From: Nitrospina sp.
GTDB lineage: Bacteria; Nitrospinota; Nitrospinia; Nitrospinales; VA-1
Assembly (NCBI GenBank): GCA_018665625.1
Contig: JABJCF010000026.1
Coordinates: forward strand, 1 to 5,779
Length of the DNA stretch: 5,779 bases
Reading direction: 5' to 3'
Shown here one piece after another: positions 1 through 5,503 of the stretch (the first letter of the stretch is position 1; the number at the start of each line of letters is the position of its first letter). A model generated the notes under the pieces. The model did not search any database, was not told where the DNA came from, and worked only from the letters and a program-made list of their open reading frames with translations. The translations under genes and the position numbers were made by a program.

Positions 1-2
1 CT

Positions 3-68
3 GTAGCAAATAGTACTATGAGACAAAAACTGGCTGAACGTTGCATAAACGATGGACTGAAGCCTTAG
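3..68 (+). pseudogene. Upstream fragment of interrupted PglD/SxtX-like acyltransferase (5' end outside window)
   Basis: The frame open from the left edge encodes 21 residues containing RQKLAERCINDGLKP and then stops at TAG (66-68). It is in the same frame as the acyltransferase start at 96, with only nine sense codons between. The residues look like the end of the N-terminal Rossmann-like PglD_N domain (an R-x-x-LAERC helix followed by GLKP), which in full-length members of this family runs directly into the hexapeptide-repeat domain. Many relatives, as I remember them, carry GLKPW or GLKPF here. TGG to TAG is a single G-to-A change at base 67, so a Trp codon turned to stop is the simplest explanation. 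I infer that 3-446 is one gene broken by a nonsense mutation. A sequencing error or a genuine short upstream gene remain possible. Confidence 0.6.
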
Positions 69-95
69 ACAATAAAAGGTTTAAATATTCTGACC

Positions 96-446
96 ATGGA
101 TGACGTAAAGTTAGGGGAGGGGGCGATCATGAGCCCATTTGTGAACTTGACATCAAACATAAGAATTGGAAAACATTTCCACGCAAATATGTACAGATAT
201 GTTGAACACGACTTTGTGATTGGTGATAATGTGACTTTTGCTCCAGCGGTTAAATGTAATGGAAATATTGTGATTGAAGATCATGCTTATATTGGTGCAG
301 GGGCTATAATAAAACAAGGTAAACCCGGAAAGCCAACGGTGATCGGGCAAGGTGCTGTGGTGGGTATGGGTGCTGTGGTTACAAAAAGCATATCGCCCGG
401 TAATACCGTAGTGGGAAATCCGGTTCAACAACTGGTAAAAAATTAA
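96..446 (+). CDS. Left-handed beta-helix (hexapeptide repeat) sugar acyltransferase, C-terminal domain only
   Basis: This 116-residue ORF contains the hexapeptide-repeat domain of the PglD/NeuD/SxtX type of acyltransferase, which moves an acetyl group from acetyl-CoA to an amino or hydroxyl group of a sugar or similar acceptor in the cytoplasm. Visible signs are imperfect [LIV]-G-x-x-x-x turns throughout (IRIGKHF, VIGDNV, YIGAGAI, VIGQGAVVGMGAVV), the VEHDFVIGD segment whose His38 sits where the PglD catalytic base lies, and the closing VVGNP motif (about 105-109). Complete relatives have about 210 residues, so the N-terminal sugar-nucleotide-binding domain is missing; its remains lie upstream across the TAG at 66-68. 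The ATG at 96 has no good ribosome site. An internal ATG at 129 does, but starting there removes more of the fold. It ends three bases before the aminotransferase gene, suggesting one transcript. Without the first domain, activity is doubtful. Confidence 0.8.
   Translation: MDDVKLGEGAIMSPFVNLTSNIRIGKHFHANMYRYVEHDFVIGDNVTFAPAVKCNGNIVIEDHAYIGAGAIIKQGKPGKPTVIGQGAVVGMGAVVTKSISPGNTVVGNPVQQLVKN
116..120 (+). promoter_or_regulatory. Shine-Dalgarno-like GGAGG before internal ATG 129
   Basis: A purine run at 113-123 contains a perfect GGAGG core eight bases before the in-frame ATG at 129. It could allow re-initiation after the TAG at 66-68. It is also explained by the Gly-Glu-Gly-Ala codons of the beta-helix domain, so use as a ribosome site is only a possibility. 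Confidence 0.25.
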
Positions 447-449
447 ACT

Positions 450-1643
450 ATGCTTAATACCCCTTTTACAGGATGGCCTCTTTATTCCGAAGAAGAAGGT
501 AATATCGTTAAAGAAGTTCTACTTCAAAATGATGTGAACTACAGAACTGGAACAAGAGGTTTTAAATTTGAAAAAGAATTTGCAGCATGGACAGGTAGCA
601 AATACGCTGTTTCTGTTGCAAATGGAACCGTTGCTTTAGATTTGGCTTTGGTGGCTTTAGAAGTTGGCCCAGGAGATGAAGTGATTGTTTCACCCCGCAC
701 GTTTTTTGCTTCAGCATCCACTATTGTAACTGCCGGAGCTGTTCCCATTTTTGCGGAAGTGGATCCTGATTCCCAAAATATTACAGCGGACTCCATAAAA
801 AAAGTTCTGACATCAAAAACGAAAGCCATTATCTGCGTTCACCATGCGGGTTGGCCTTGCGATATGGACCCTATAATGAAATTAGCCGAAGAAAACTACT
901 TAAAAGTCATTGAAGATTGTGCGCAGGCACATGGGGCTCGGTATAAAGGACGTTCTGTAGGTTCCATTGGACATGTTGGTGCATGGTCCTTTTGCCAGGA
1001 TAAGATTATGACTATTGGTGGTGAAGGCGGAATGGTTACAACCAACAATGAAGAATTGCGAAAAAAAATGTGGTCCTATAGAGACCATGGGAAGGTCTTT
1101 AACCCAGATTTTCATCTTAAAATCCCAAAAAATAAAAATACAAACGGGCATGGGTCTCACATATCTTTTGGTACCAACTGGCGGTTGACTGAGATGCAGT
1201 CTGCTCTTGGTCGCTATCAAATCAAGCAAATGCCAGTGTGGTCTCGCAAAAGGCGAGTCAACTGCCAAAGAATAAAGGAAACTTGCAGGAAAATCCCATC
1301 ACTAAGAGTAACAGAGTTTCCTGATTATATTGACCATGCTTGTTATAAGCACTATGTATTTGTTCGACCTGAAAAACTTAAACAAGGATGGAACCGCGAT
1401 CGAATTATGGAAGAGATAATTAAGCTTGAAGTTCCTTGCTATAGCGGCGGATGTCCTGAGGTTTATAGGGAACCAGCGTTTAAGGGTTCTAACTTCGAAC
1501 TGAGGGAGTATGAACATTTCCCAATAGCAAAAAAATTGGGTGAAACGAGTTTAATGTTTTTGATTCATCCTACTCTTAAAGAACTGGAAATAAAAAAAAC
1601 TTGCGAAGTGATTCAGCAGGTTATGGAGAAAGCCACCCCTTAA
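450..1643 (+). CDS. DegT/DnrJ/EryC1/StrS family PLP-dependent sugar aminotransferase
   Basis: This enzyme transfers an amino group, normally from glutamate, to a keto group of a nucleotide-linked sugar. All hallmarks of the fold type I family are present in its 397 residues: the NGT phosphate-binding turn (59-61), VGPGDEVIVSPRTFFASAS (72-90), the pyridine-nitrogen aspartate in IEDCAQAHG (Asp156), and the Schiff-base lysine in SFCQDKIMTIGGEGG (Lys185). A substrate-side segment GTNWRLTEMQSALG follows (241-254). The more usual lysine contexts are SF-x-P-x-K or SFHPVK; the Cys-Gln-Asp-Lys version here marks a distinct subgroup that I cannot tie to one substrate. Length is normal, with no sign of damage. 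The ATG follows the acyltransferase stop by three bases and lacks a strong ribosome site, which suggests translational coupling. The pairing resembles pglD-pglE, so formation of an N-acylated amino sugar is likely; the exact sugar is unknown. Confidence 0.93.
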   Translation: MLNTPFTGWPLYSEEEGNIVKEVLLQNDVNYRTGTRGFKFEKEFAAWTGSKYAVSVANGTVALDLALVALEVGPGDEVIVSPRTFFASASTIVTAGAVPIFAEVDPDSQNITADSIKKVLTSKTKAIICVHHAGWPCDMDPIMKLAEENYLKVIEDCAQAHGARYKGRSVGSIGHVGAWSFCQDKIMTIGGEGGMVTTNNEELRKKMWSYRDHGKVFNPDFHLKIPKNKNTNGHGSHISFGTNWRLTEMQSALGRYQIKQMPVWSRKRRVNCQRIKETCRKIPSLRVTEFPDYIDHACYKHYVFVRPEKLKQGWNRDRIMEEIIKLEVPCYSGGCPEVYREPAFKGSNFELREYEHFPIAKKLGETSLMFLIHPTLKELEIKKTCEVIQQVMEKATP

Positions 1644-1654
1644 AAATCTCCTTG

Positions 1655-1711
1655 ATGAAAAAACTGGAGCGTGCCTCCTATCGTGATCCTCGAAAAAATA
1701 AAATTTTTTGA
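1655..1711 (+). pseudogene. Possible 5' stub of a sugar-cluster SAM methyltransferase gene
   Basis: Eleven bases after the aminotransferase stop, an ATG opens an 18-codon frame beginning MKKLERASYRDPR and ending at TGA. The Ala-Ser-Tyr/Phe-Arg-Asp-Pro segment resembles, from memory, the very start of class I SAM-dependent methyltransferases found in polysaccharide and LPS clusters (a pattern like SFRDPSGF-x-F, followed by a conserved YRQ). After the Asp-Pro the reading turns into an A/T-only stretch (1693-1709) and resemblance ends, with no continuation in the other two frames. I infer a truncated remnant of a third gene of this operon, removed by the rearrangement that brought in the oppositely oriented asparagine synthetase gene. 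There is no clear ribosome site before the ATG. Chance resemblance over about eight residues cannot be excluded. Confidence 0.35.
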
Positions 1712-1826
1712 TTCGTCTTAGTTTCTAAATAAATTTATTATTTCAGATAATACCAACAATCTATAACCCGGGTAGGTGCATCATCTCTCCTAATTTTGCT
1801 GGTTCTGGCGAATACAATTCGTATCT

Positions 1827-3719
1827 TTAGGAAGTATGGCTAATTTTGTTTTCGTTTAACCATTGTTCTACGTTCAGTAACGACCAAATTAAAAGCCTTC
1901 TGTTCTCAGTCCCGGTTAAGTGTTCTTGAACCAAGGACTCCACAACTTTTTTATCCATAAACTCAAAAATTTTTGCATTAGCATTTAATAAGGTGCGTTT
2001 TACAAAATCGATGCTATCCCCCTTGAACCAACTGGAATCTGGGGCGGAAAATCCCTGCTTTTCTGCTTGAGTTACTACCTCGGGAATATGACGTTTCATT
2101 ACATCTCGCAGGATCTGCTTGCCATCTCGAGTTTTCTGGAAAAACTTAAAGGGTTTATTTCCCGATTCATTTTCATTGATTCTAACCTCTTCAGCCAAAT
2201 TATTTAGTTTCAGGTTTACCGGACAACACATGGCGAAGTCTACTAGGTCATTGTCTAAAAACGGAAGGCGGGTTTCCAGCCCGTGTGCCATACTAAGCTT
2301 GTCTTCGACAACCAACAATCCATGCAGAAATGTCTTGGCTTCAAAATAAAGAGAATGGTTGATGTAATCTTCAGGTGTTTCCAAATCCTCTTTATGATTT
2401 TTAAAAACATCTTTGAAAATATTTCGCGTCGAAATATGATTCACATCTTCCCAAATTGGGCTGAAAATATTTTTCAGTTGCTGGTCATCCATCATACGTT
2501 GCCAATAGTTGTAGTACTTTTCTGTGTATTGTTCAAAACTGCCATTGACCACGGCTCGGTAATAGCGCCACGGGTAACCTCCAAAAAGCTCATCCCCACC
2601 TGTGCCGCTAAAGACAACCTTGACAAATTTACTAGCAAGTTTGGCCGCATAGTAGTTGGGGTAACTTTGTCCCACTCGGGGTTCTTCAAGGTGCCAAACC
2701 AGTTTTGGTAAAATACGTTCCATATCTCCTGCTTTGAGCACCATTTCATAGTGCTCCGTCTTGAATTGGTAAGACATGGCTTCGGCCTTTTCCCTTTCAT
2801 CGAAAGTCAATTCGATGCCAGAGGCAGAACTGAGGTCAAAACCGCAGGTAAAGGTTTTTAAATAAGGAAATGACTTTGCCGCAATAGCAGTGATAGATCC
2901 AGAGTCCATTCCACCGCTCAGGTAACTCCCCAGTTCAACATCCGCGACAAGTTGGCGGTTTACAGCTTGTTCAAATAGCCGGTCAAGTTCTTCCTGATAT
3001 TCCTTTTCATTGGCAGGCTTAGTGGGTTCGCGAAAATTGTAATCCCAGAATTGAGTATAGCGAAGCACGGGTTTTGTTAAATTGAGATCAAGGGTTGCGT
3101 AATTTCCTGGGGGAAGCAGTTGCATATCTTCAAGTAATGTGCGGTCTGTAAAAATATTTTGGAAAGTAAAATATTCAAACAAGGCTGGCTTATCGAGCTT
3201 GCGCTTGAAGCCGGATGATTTTAAGATAGCCTTTTGTTCCGAACCAAAAGAAAAGGTATTGCCTTGTAGGCTGACATACAAAGGCTTTATTCCATAACGA
3301 TCTCGGGCTAGCAATAAGGTGCGTTGTTTACAATCCCACAAAGCCAAGGCAAACATCCCGTTAAATCGCATTAAGGCTTTTGATCCCCACTCGACCAATG
3401 CATTCAAAACCACTTCGCTGTCAGTTTTGGATCGGAATTTAAAACCTTTGCTTTCTAATTCACTTCTTAATTCGCGGAAATTATAGATCTCACCATTGAA
3501 GCTAAGGACGAAGCGTTTATTGTAGCTGACCATTGGCTGTCTTCCAGCAGGGGATAAATCAATTATGGATAATCGACGGTGACCCATCCCCACATTTCCT
3601 TCAATCCATAAGGCATCATCATCCGGGCCGCGGTGAATGAGTGCATCGGTCATATCCTTAAGTACAACACTTGAGATTGGAGAATTGTCTAGATGAATTA
3701 TTCCTGTAATCCCGCACAT
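1827..3719 (-). CDS. asnB: Glutamine-hydrolysing asparagine synthetase (AsnB type) of a polysaccharide cluster
   Basis: The 630-residue protein has both domains of glutamine-dependent asparagine synthetase. The N-terminal class II glutaminase starts MCGITGI with the nucleophile Cys2 (exposed after Met removal) and contains HRRLSIIDLS (47-56), FNGEIYN (74-80), SKTDSE (97-102) and ARDRYGIKPLY (138-148). The C-terminal ATP-pyrophosphatase domain has the P-loop SGGMDS (268-273, Met replacing the more usual Leu), SGTGGDELFGGYPWRYY (371-387) and VEDKLSMAHGLETRLPFLD (471-489). The family reaction uses aspartate, glutamine and ATP to form asparagine. Homologues in O-antigen loci are often thought to amidate uronic acids instead, but the sequence does not decide between these. 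Its length fits the long bacterial AsnB subgroup (about 610-640), and every catalytic motif is intact. It stands alone on the minus strand, with its own likely promoter in the divergent region upstream. The ribosome site is weak (a GAG about ten bases before ATG). It converges with the aminotransferase gene. Confidence 0.95.
   Translation of the reverse strand: MCGITGIIHLDNSPISSVVLKDMTDALIHRGPDDDALWIEGNVGMGHRRLSIIDLSPAGRQPMVSYNKRFVLSFNGEIYNFRELRSELESKGFKFRSKTDSEVVLNALVEWGSKALMRFNGMFALALWDCKQRTLLLARDRYGIKPLYVSLQGNTFSFGSEQKAILKSSGFKRKLDKPALFEYFTFQNIFTDRTLLEDMQLLPPGNYATLDLNLTKPVLRYTQFWDYNFREPTKPANEKEYQEELDRLFEQAVNRQLVADVELGSYLSGGMDSGSITAIAAKSFPYLKTFTCGFDLSSASGIELTFDEREKAEAMSYQFKTEHYEMVLKAGDMERILPKLVWHLEEPRVGQSYPNYYAAKLASKFVKVVFSGTGGDELFGGYPWRYYRAVVNGSFEQYTEKYYNYWQRMMDDQQLKNIFSPIWEDVNHISTRNIFKDVFKNHKEDLETPEDYINHSLYFEAKTFLHGLLVVEDKLSMAHGLETRLPFLDNDLVDFAMCCPVNLKLNNLAEEVRINENESGNKPFKFFQKTRDGKQILRDVMKRHIPEVVTQAEKQGFSAPDSSWFKGDSIDFVKRTLLNANAKIFEFMDKKVVESLVQEHLTGTENRRLLIWSLLNVEQWLNENKISHTS
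2419..2477. repeat. Three consecutive perfect inverted repeats inside asnB
   Basis: Three short perfect dyads follow one another. At 2419-2437 an eight-base stem ATATTTCG/CGAAATAT has a three-base loop. At 2450-2460 five-base arms CCCAA/TTGGG flank one base. At 2461-2477 a seven-base stem CTGAAAA/TTTTCAG has a three-base loop. They lie in the part of the gene coding for about residues 415-434, outside the catalytic motifs. They could fold in the mRNA; no function is known to me. Confidence 0.5.
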
Positions 3720-3755
3720 AGCAATATTCTCGGTTTTTTTTTATTAACTTTTCAA

Positions 3756-3784
3756 ATTATAGTCAATTAGTTATTGAAAATGAA
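3756..3784 (-). promoter_or_regulatory. Likely sigma-70-type promoter for asnB
   Basis: On the minus strand a perfect TATAAT (3761-3756) stands about 37 bases before the asnB ATG. A TTCATT (3784-3779) lies 17 bases upstream as a weak -35. Transcription would begin near 3749, giving a leader of about 30 bases that includes an A9 run (3742-3734). An overlapping TTGACT with the same spacing to a poorer -10 is the alternative. The region is very AT-rich, so TATAAT can occur by chance. Confidence 0.45.
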
Positions 3785-3824
3785 AACTTTAAAAATAAAA
3801 ATGTTATAACTATTTGTGACTAGG

Positions 3825-3851
3825 TTGTTATAGTAGACCCGTAATTATAAT
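3825..3851 (+). promoter_or_regulatory. Likely sigma-70-type promoter for the PglD-like gene
   Basis: TTGTTA (3825-3830) and a perfect TATAAT (3846-3851) are 15 bases apart, two fewer than ideal. A start near 3858 would give a leader of roughly 64 bases before the ATG at 3922. The position, in the divergent gap and facing the only gene that needs a promoter in this direction, supports it. The AT-rich background lowers certainty. Confidence 0.4.
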
Positions 3852-3911
3852 TTAATAGTTTGAATACTGTGATTTGAACGATATTTAAGTTTTGGGCTGT
3901 TTTGAAAGCTT

Positions 3912-3917
3912 GAGGTG
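3912..3917 (+). promoter_or_regulatory. Ribosome binding site GAGGTG of the PglD-like gene
   Basis: GAGGTG ends four bases before the ATG at 3922 (six bases counted from the AGG core). It is the clearest Shine-Dalgarno match in the window in front of an intact gene, and it fixes this start. Confidence 0.7.
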
Positions 3918-3921
3918 AATA

Positions 3922-4584
3922 ATGTCCAAGAAGCTGATTATTTTTGGAATTGGTGGAACATGTGTCGACATTCTTGATGCAATAAATTGTATCAATAGAG
4001 ATCAAAAAAAGCTGGTTTATGAATGTGTTGGTTTTCTCGATGATAATCAAACGAGTTGGGGTGAAAAAATTTATGGAGTTATGGTTTTAGGTTCTCTTGA
4101 GCTAGCTCCAAAATATAGCGATTGCTTTTTTGTTAATGGGATCGGTAGTTCAAAAAACTTTTGGAGGAAAGAGGAAATAATATCAAAAGCAAAAGTTCCT
4201 AGAGATGCTTTTGAGACCATTATTCATCCTACAGCTAGTGTGTCGAAAATGTCCAAGCTTGGACGTGGCTCGGTCATTCTGCAAAATGTAACAATCTCAT
4301 CTGATGTAGAAATTGGCAACCACGTAATAATTTTACCCAATAGCGTAATCAACCATCACGATATTATAAAAGACTTTACCATAGTAGCAAGTGGTGTTTG
4401 TATGTCTGGTGGCGTTACTGTGGGTGAATCCTGTTATCTAGGGACAAATTCATCGGTTATTGGGAATGTGACCATTGAAAAACTATGCTTGGTAGGAATG
4501 GGAAGCACGGTGATAGGCGATATCCCTGAGAATAGCGTTGTTGTGGGGTCTCCAGCAAAAATTTCTAGGAAGCTATTAGAGTAA
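3922..4584 (+). CDS. PglD/NeuD-type sugar acyltransferase
   Basis: This is a complete 220-residue two-domain acyltransferase. The N-terminal PglD_N Rossmann-like domain starts KKLIIFGIGGTC (3-14), where a Gly-rich loop usually contacts the sugar nucleotide, and includes FLDDN (38-42). It ends at the family's typical IIHPTASVS junction (100-108). The C-terminal left-handed beta-helix (about 109-215) shows hexapeptide turns, INHHD (143-147) with His145 in the position of the catalytic base, GVCMSGGVTVGESCYLGTNS (158-177), and the end motif VVVGSPAK (206-213). Relatives acetylate a sugar amine or hydroxyl with acetyl-CoA in the cytosol; examples are PglD on UDP-4-amino sugars and NeuD on sialic acid. 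The usual NHD triad is NHH here. It is a single-gene unit with its own promoter and a good ribosome site, and it converges with the SDR gene, leaving 22 bases and no visible terminator. The acceptor cannot be read from sequence. Confidence 0.9.
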   Translation: MSKKLIIFGIGGTCVDILDAINCINRDQKKLVYECVGFLDDNQTSWGEKIYGVMVLGSLELAPKYSDCFFVNGIGSSKNFWRKEEIISKAKVPRDAFETIIHPTASVSKMSKLGRGSVILQNVTISSDVEIGNHVIILPNSVINHHDIIKDFTIVASGVCMSGGVTVGESCYLGTNSSVIGNVTIEKLCLVGMGSTVIGDIPENSVVVGSPAKISRKLLE

Positions 4585-4606
4585 CTTGAAAGATTCTAAT
4601 ATTTGA

Positions 4607-5503
4607 CTAGGAAGGGGGGTATTCATTTGTAGTCTTTTCCATCAATGTTTGTTTGATGCCCTCGTTAAAAGACATAAGATTATTTAGACCGGTTAATTTT
4701 TTTAATTTTTTATTATCGCCGCAAAATAATTTAGGGGTATTTGTGGTGTTAGTAAATACAGGTTTTTTTTGGGTGAACTCCGAAATGGAACTAGCAATAT
4801 CAAAAAGGCTCAATACTTCATCGCCAGCAATGTTAATGGTTAATTTTTTGTTTTGAAGTGGCATGTTAAGAAGTTTTGTGAATACATATACAGCATCTTC
4901 AATGAAAAGAGGCGATAGGCTCAACCCCTTCTCACCATCTAGAATGATTTCATTCCCCTCCTCCACGCTTTTGATGATGTTCGATATTAAATTGTTTTTC
5001 TGCCTTGGTCCGTACAAACCAAAGATCCTTGTGTTTATAACTTCAAAAAAATCAGAATAAGATTCAATCATTTTTTCGGCGCTAAATTTTGAAGCGGCAT
5101 ATAGTGTGTTTGGGCCACAATCTGATTCTTCGGATAACTTTTTATTACTATCTTTGTAAACGTTTCCTGTGGATGCAAATATAAACCGTTCAACACCATG
5201 AAGTCTTGACCATTCAAGCAATTCAAATGTTGAAGCAATGTTTACCTGAAATATATCCTCTGCTCCTTCAGGGAATTCGCGATACCTGTTCGATTGTGCT
5301 AGATGAACTACAATATCAACCTGGGCGTTAGGAATTTTATCTGTCCAGCCTTTAGATGAAAGATCATACTGATTTTCCCGGTTGATCAATATAAGCTTGT
5401 ATTGATCGGAGTCGGAAAGCCGAAATGATAAATTTCGCCCTAGAAACCCTGAAGAGCCTGTTATCAATACTGATTGTAGGTCAATTTTTTTAGGTGCAGT
5501 CAC
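4607..5503 (-). CDS. NAD-dependent epimerase/dehydratase (extended SDR), nucleotide-sugar type
   Basis: The 298-residue protein is an extended short-chain dehydrogenase/reductase acting on a nucleotide sugar by hydride transfer with NAD(P). It shows the cofactor-binding loop LITGSSGFLG (13-22, G-x-x-G-x-x-G), the HLAQ segment (67-70), the catalytic serine/threonine strand FASTGNVY (109-116), the YAASK pair (Tyr135, Lys139), and the substrate-side FGLYGPRQ (161-168). Family members include 4-epimerases, 4-reductases and dehydratases. The moderate length and absence of the YPYAKT dehydratase signature argue for an epimerase or reductase, but I cannot say which. The start is GTG, not ATG. Its first bases overlap the stop of the upstream gene as GTGA, and a TAGGT about eight bases before serves as a modest ribosome site, so translational coupling is likely. 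An A8 run in the coding strand (4770-4763) and an A7 run near the start (5491-5485) are potential slippage sites. Confidence 0.88.
   Translation of the reverse strand: MTAPKKIDLQSVLITGSSGFLGRNLSFRLSDSDQYKLILINRENQYDLSSKGWTDKIPNAQVDIVVHLAQSNRYREFPEGAEDIFQVNIASTFELLEWSRLHGVERFIFASTGNVYKDSNKKLSEESDCGPNTLYAASKFSAEKMIESYSDFFEVINTRIFGLYGPRQKNNLISNIIKSVEEGNEIILDGEKGLSLSPLFIEDAVYVFTKLLNMPLQNKKLTINIAGDEVLSLFDIASSISEFTQKKPVFTNTTNTPKLFCGDNKKLKKLTGLNNLMSFNEGIKQTLMEKTTNEYPPS

Noticed and set aside
66..68. TAG read as an amino acid (recoding)
   Set aside because: The SDR gene in this window ends normally at TAG (4607-4609), and no recoding structure is evident; a nonsense mutation is simpler.
350..380. 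Direct repeat GGTGCTGTGGT
   Set aside because: It encodes repeated GAVV turns of the beta-helix, so protein structure explains it.
1690..1711. A/T-only inverted repeat (AAAAAAT/ATTTTTT, three-base loop) as a terminator after the aminotransferase gene
   Set aside because: The stem has no G-C pairs and no T-tract follows it, so it does not meet the usual form of an intrinsic terminator.
1728..1739. AATAAATTTATT palindrome as an operator
   Set aside because: It sits between two converging gene ends in AT-rich DNA, where no promoter is expected.
1809..1821. CGAAT/ATTCG hairpin just beyond the asnB stop as its terminator
   Set aside because: Only five base pairs, and no run of T follows on the minus strand.
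1736..1826. Minus-strand open stretch downstream of asnB as a small gene or remnant
   Set aside because: Roughly 30 codons without a normal start or ribosome site and no recognisable motif; easily due to chance.
2283..2711. Plus-strand ORF of 142 codons opposite asnB
   Set aside because: It is the antisense shadow of an intact, motif-rich asnB gene; its translation shows no domain and it lacks a ribosome site.
3859..3906. Three TTTGAA copies (3859, 3873, 3901) spaced 14 and 28 bases as a regulator site array
   Set aside because: The hexamer is too simple for this AT-rich region and the spacing does not match the helix turn.
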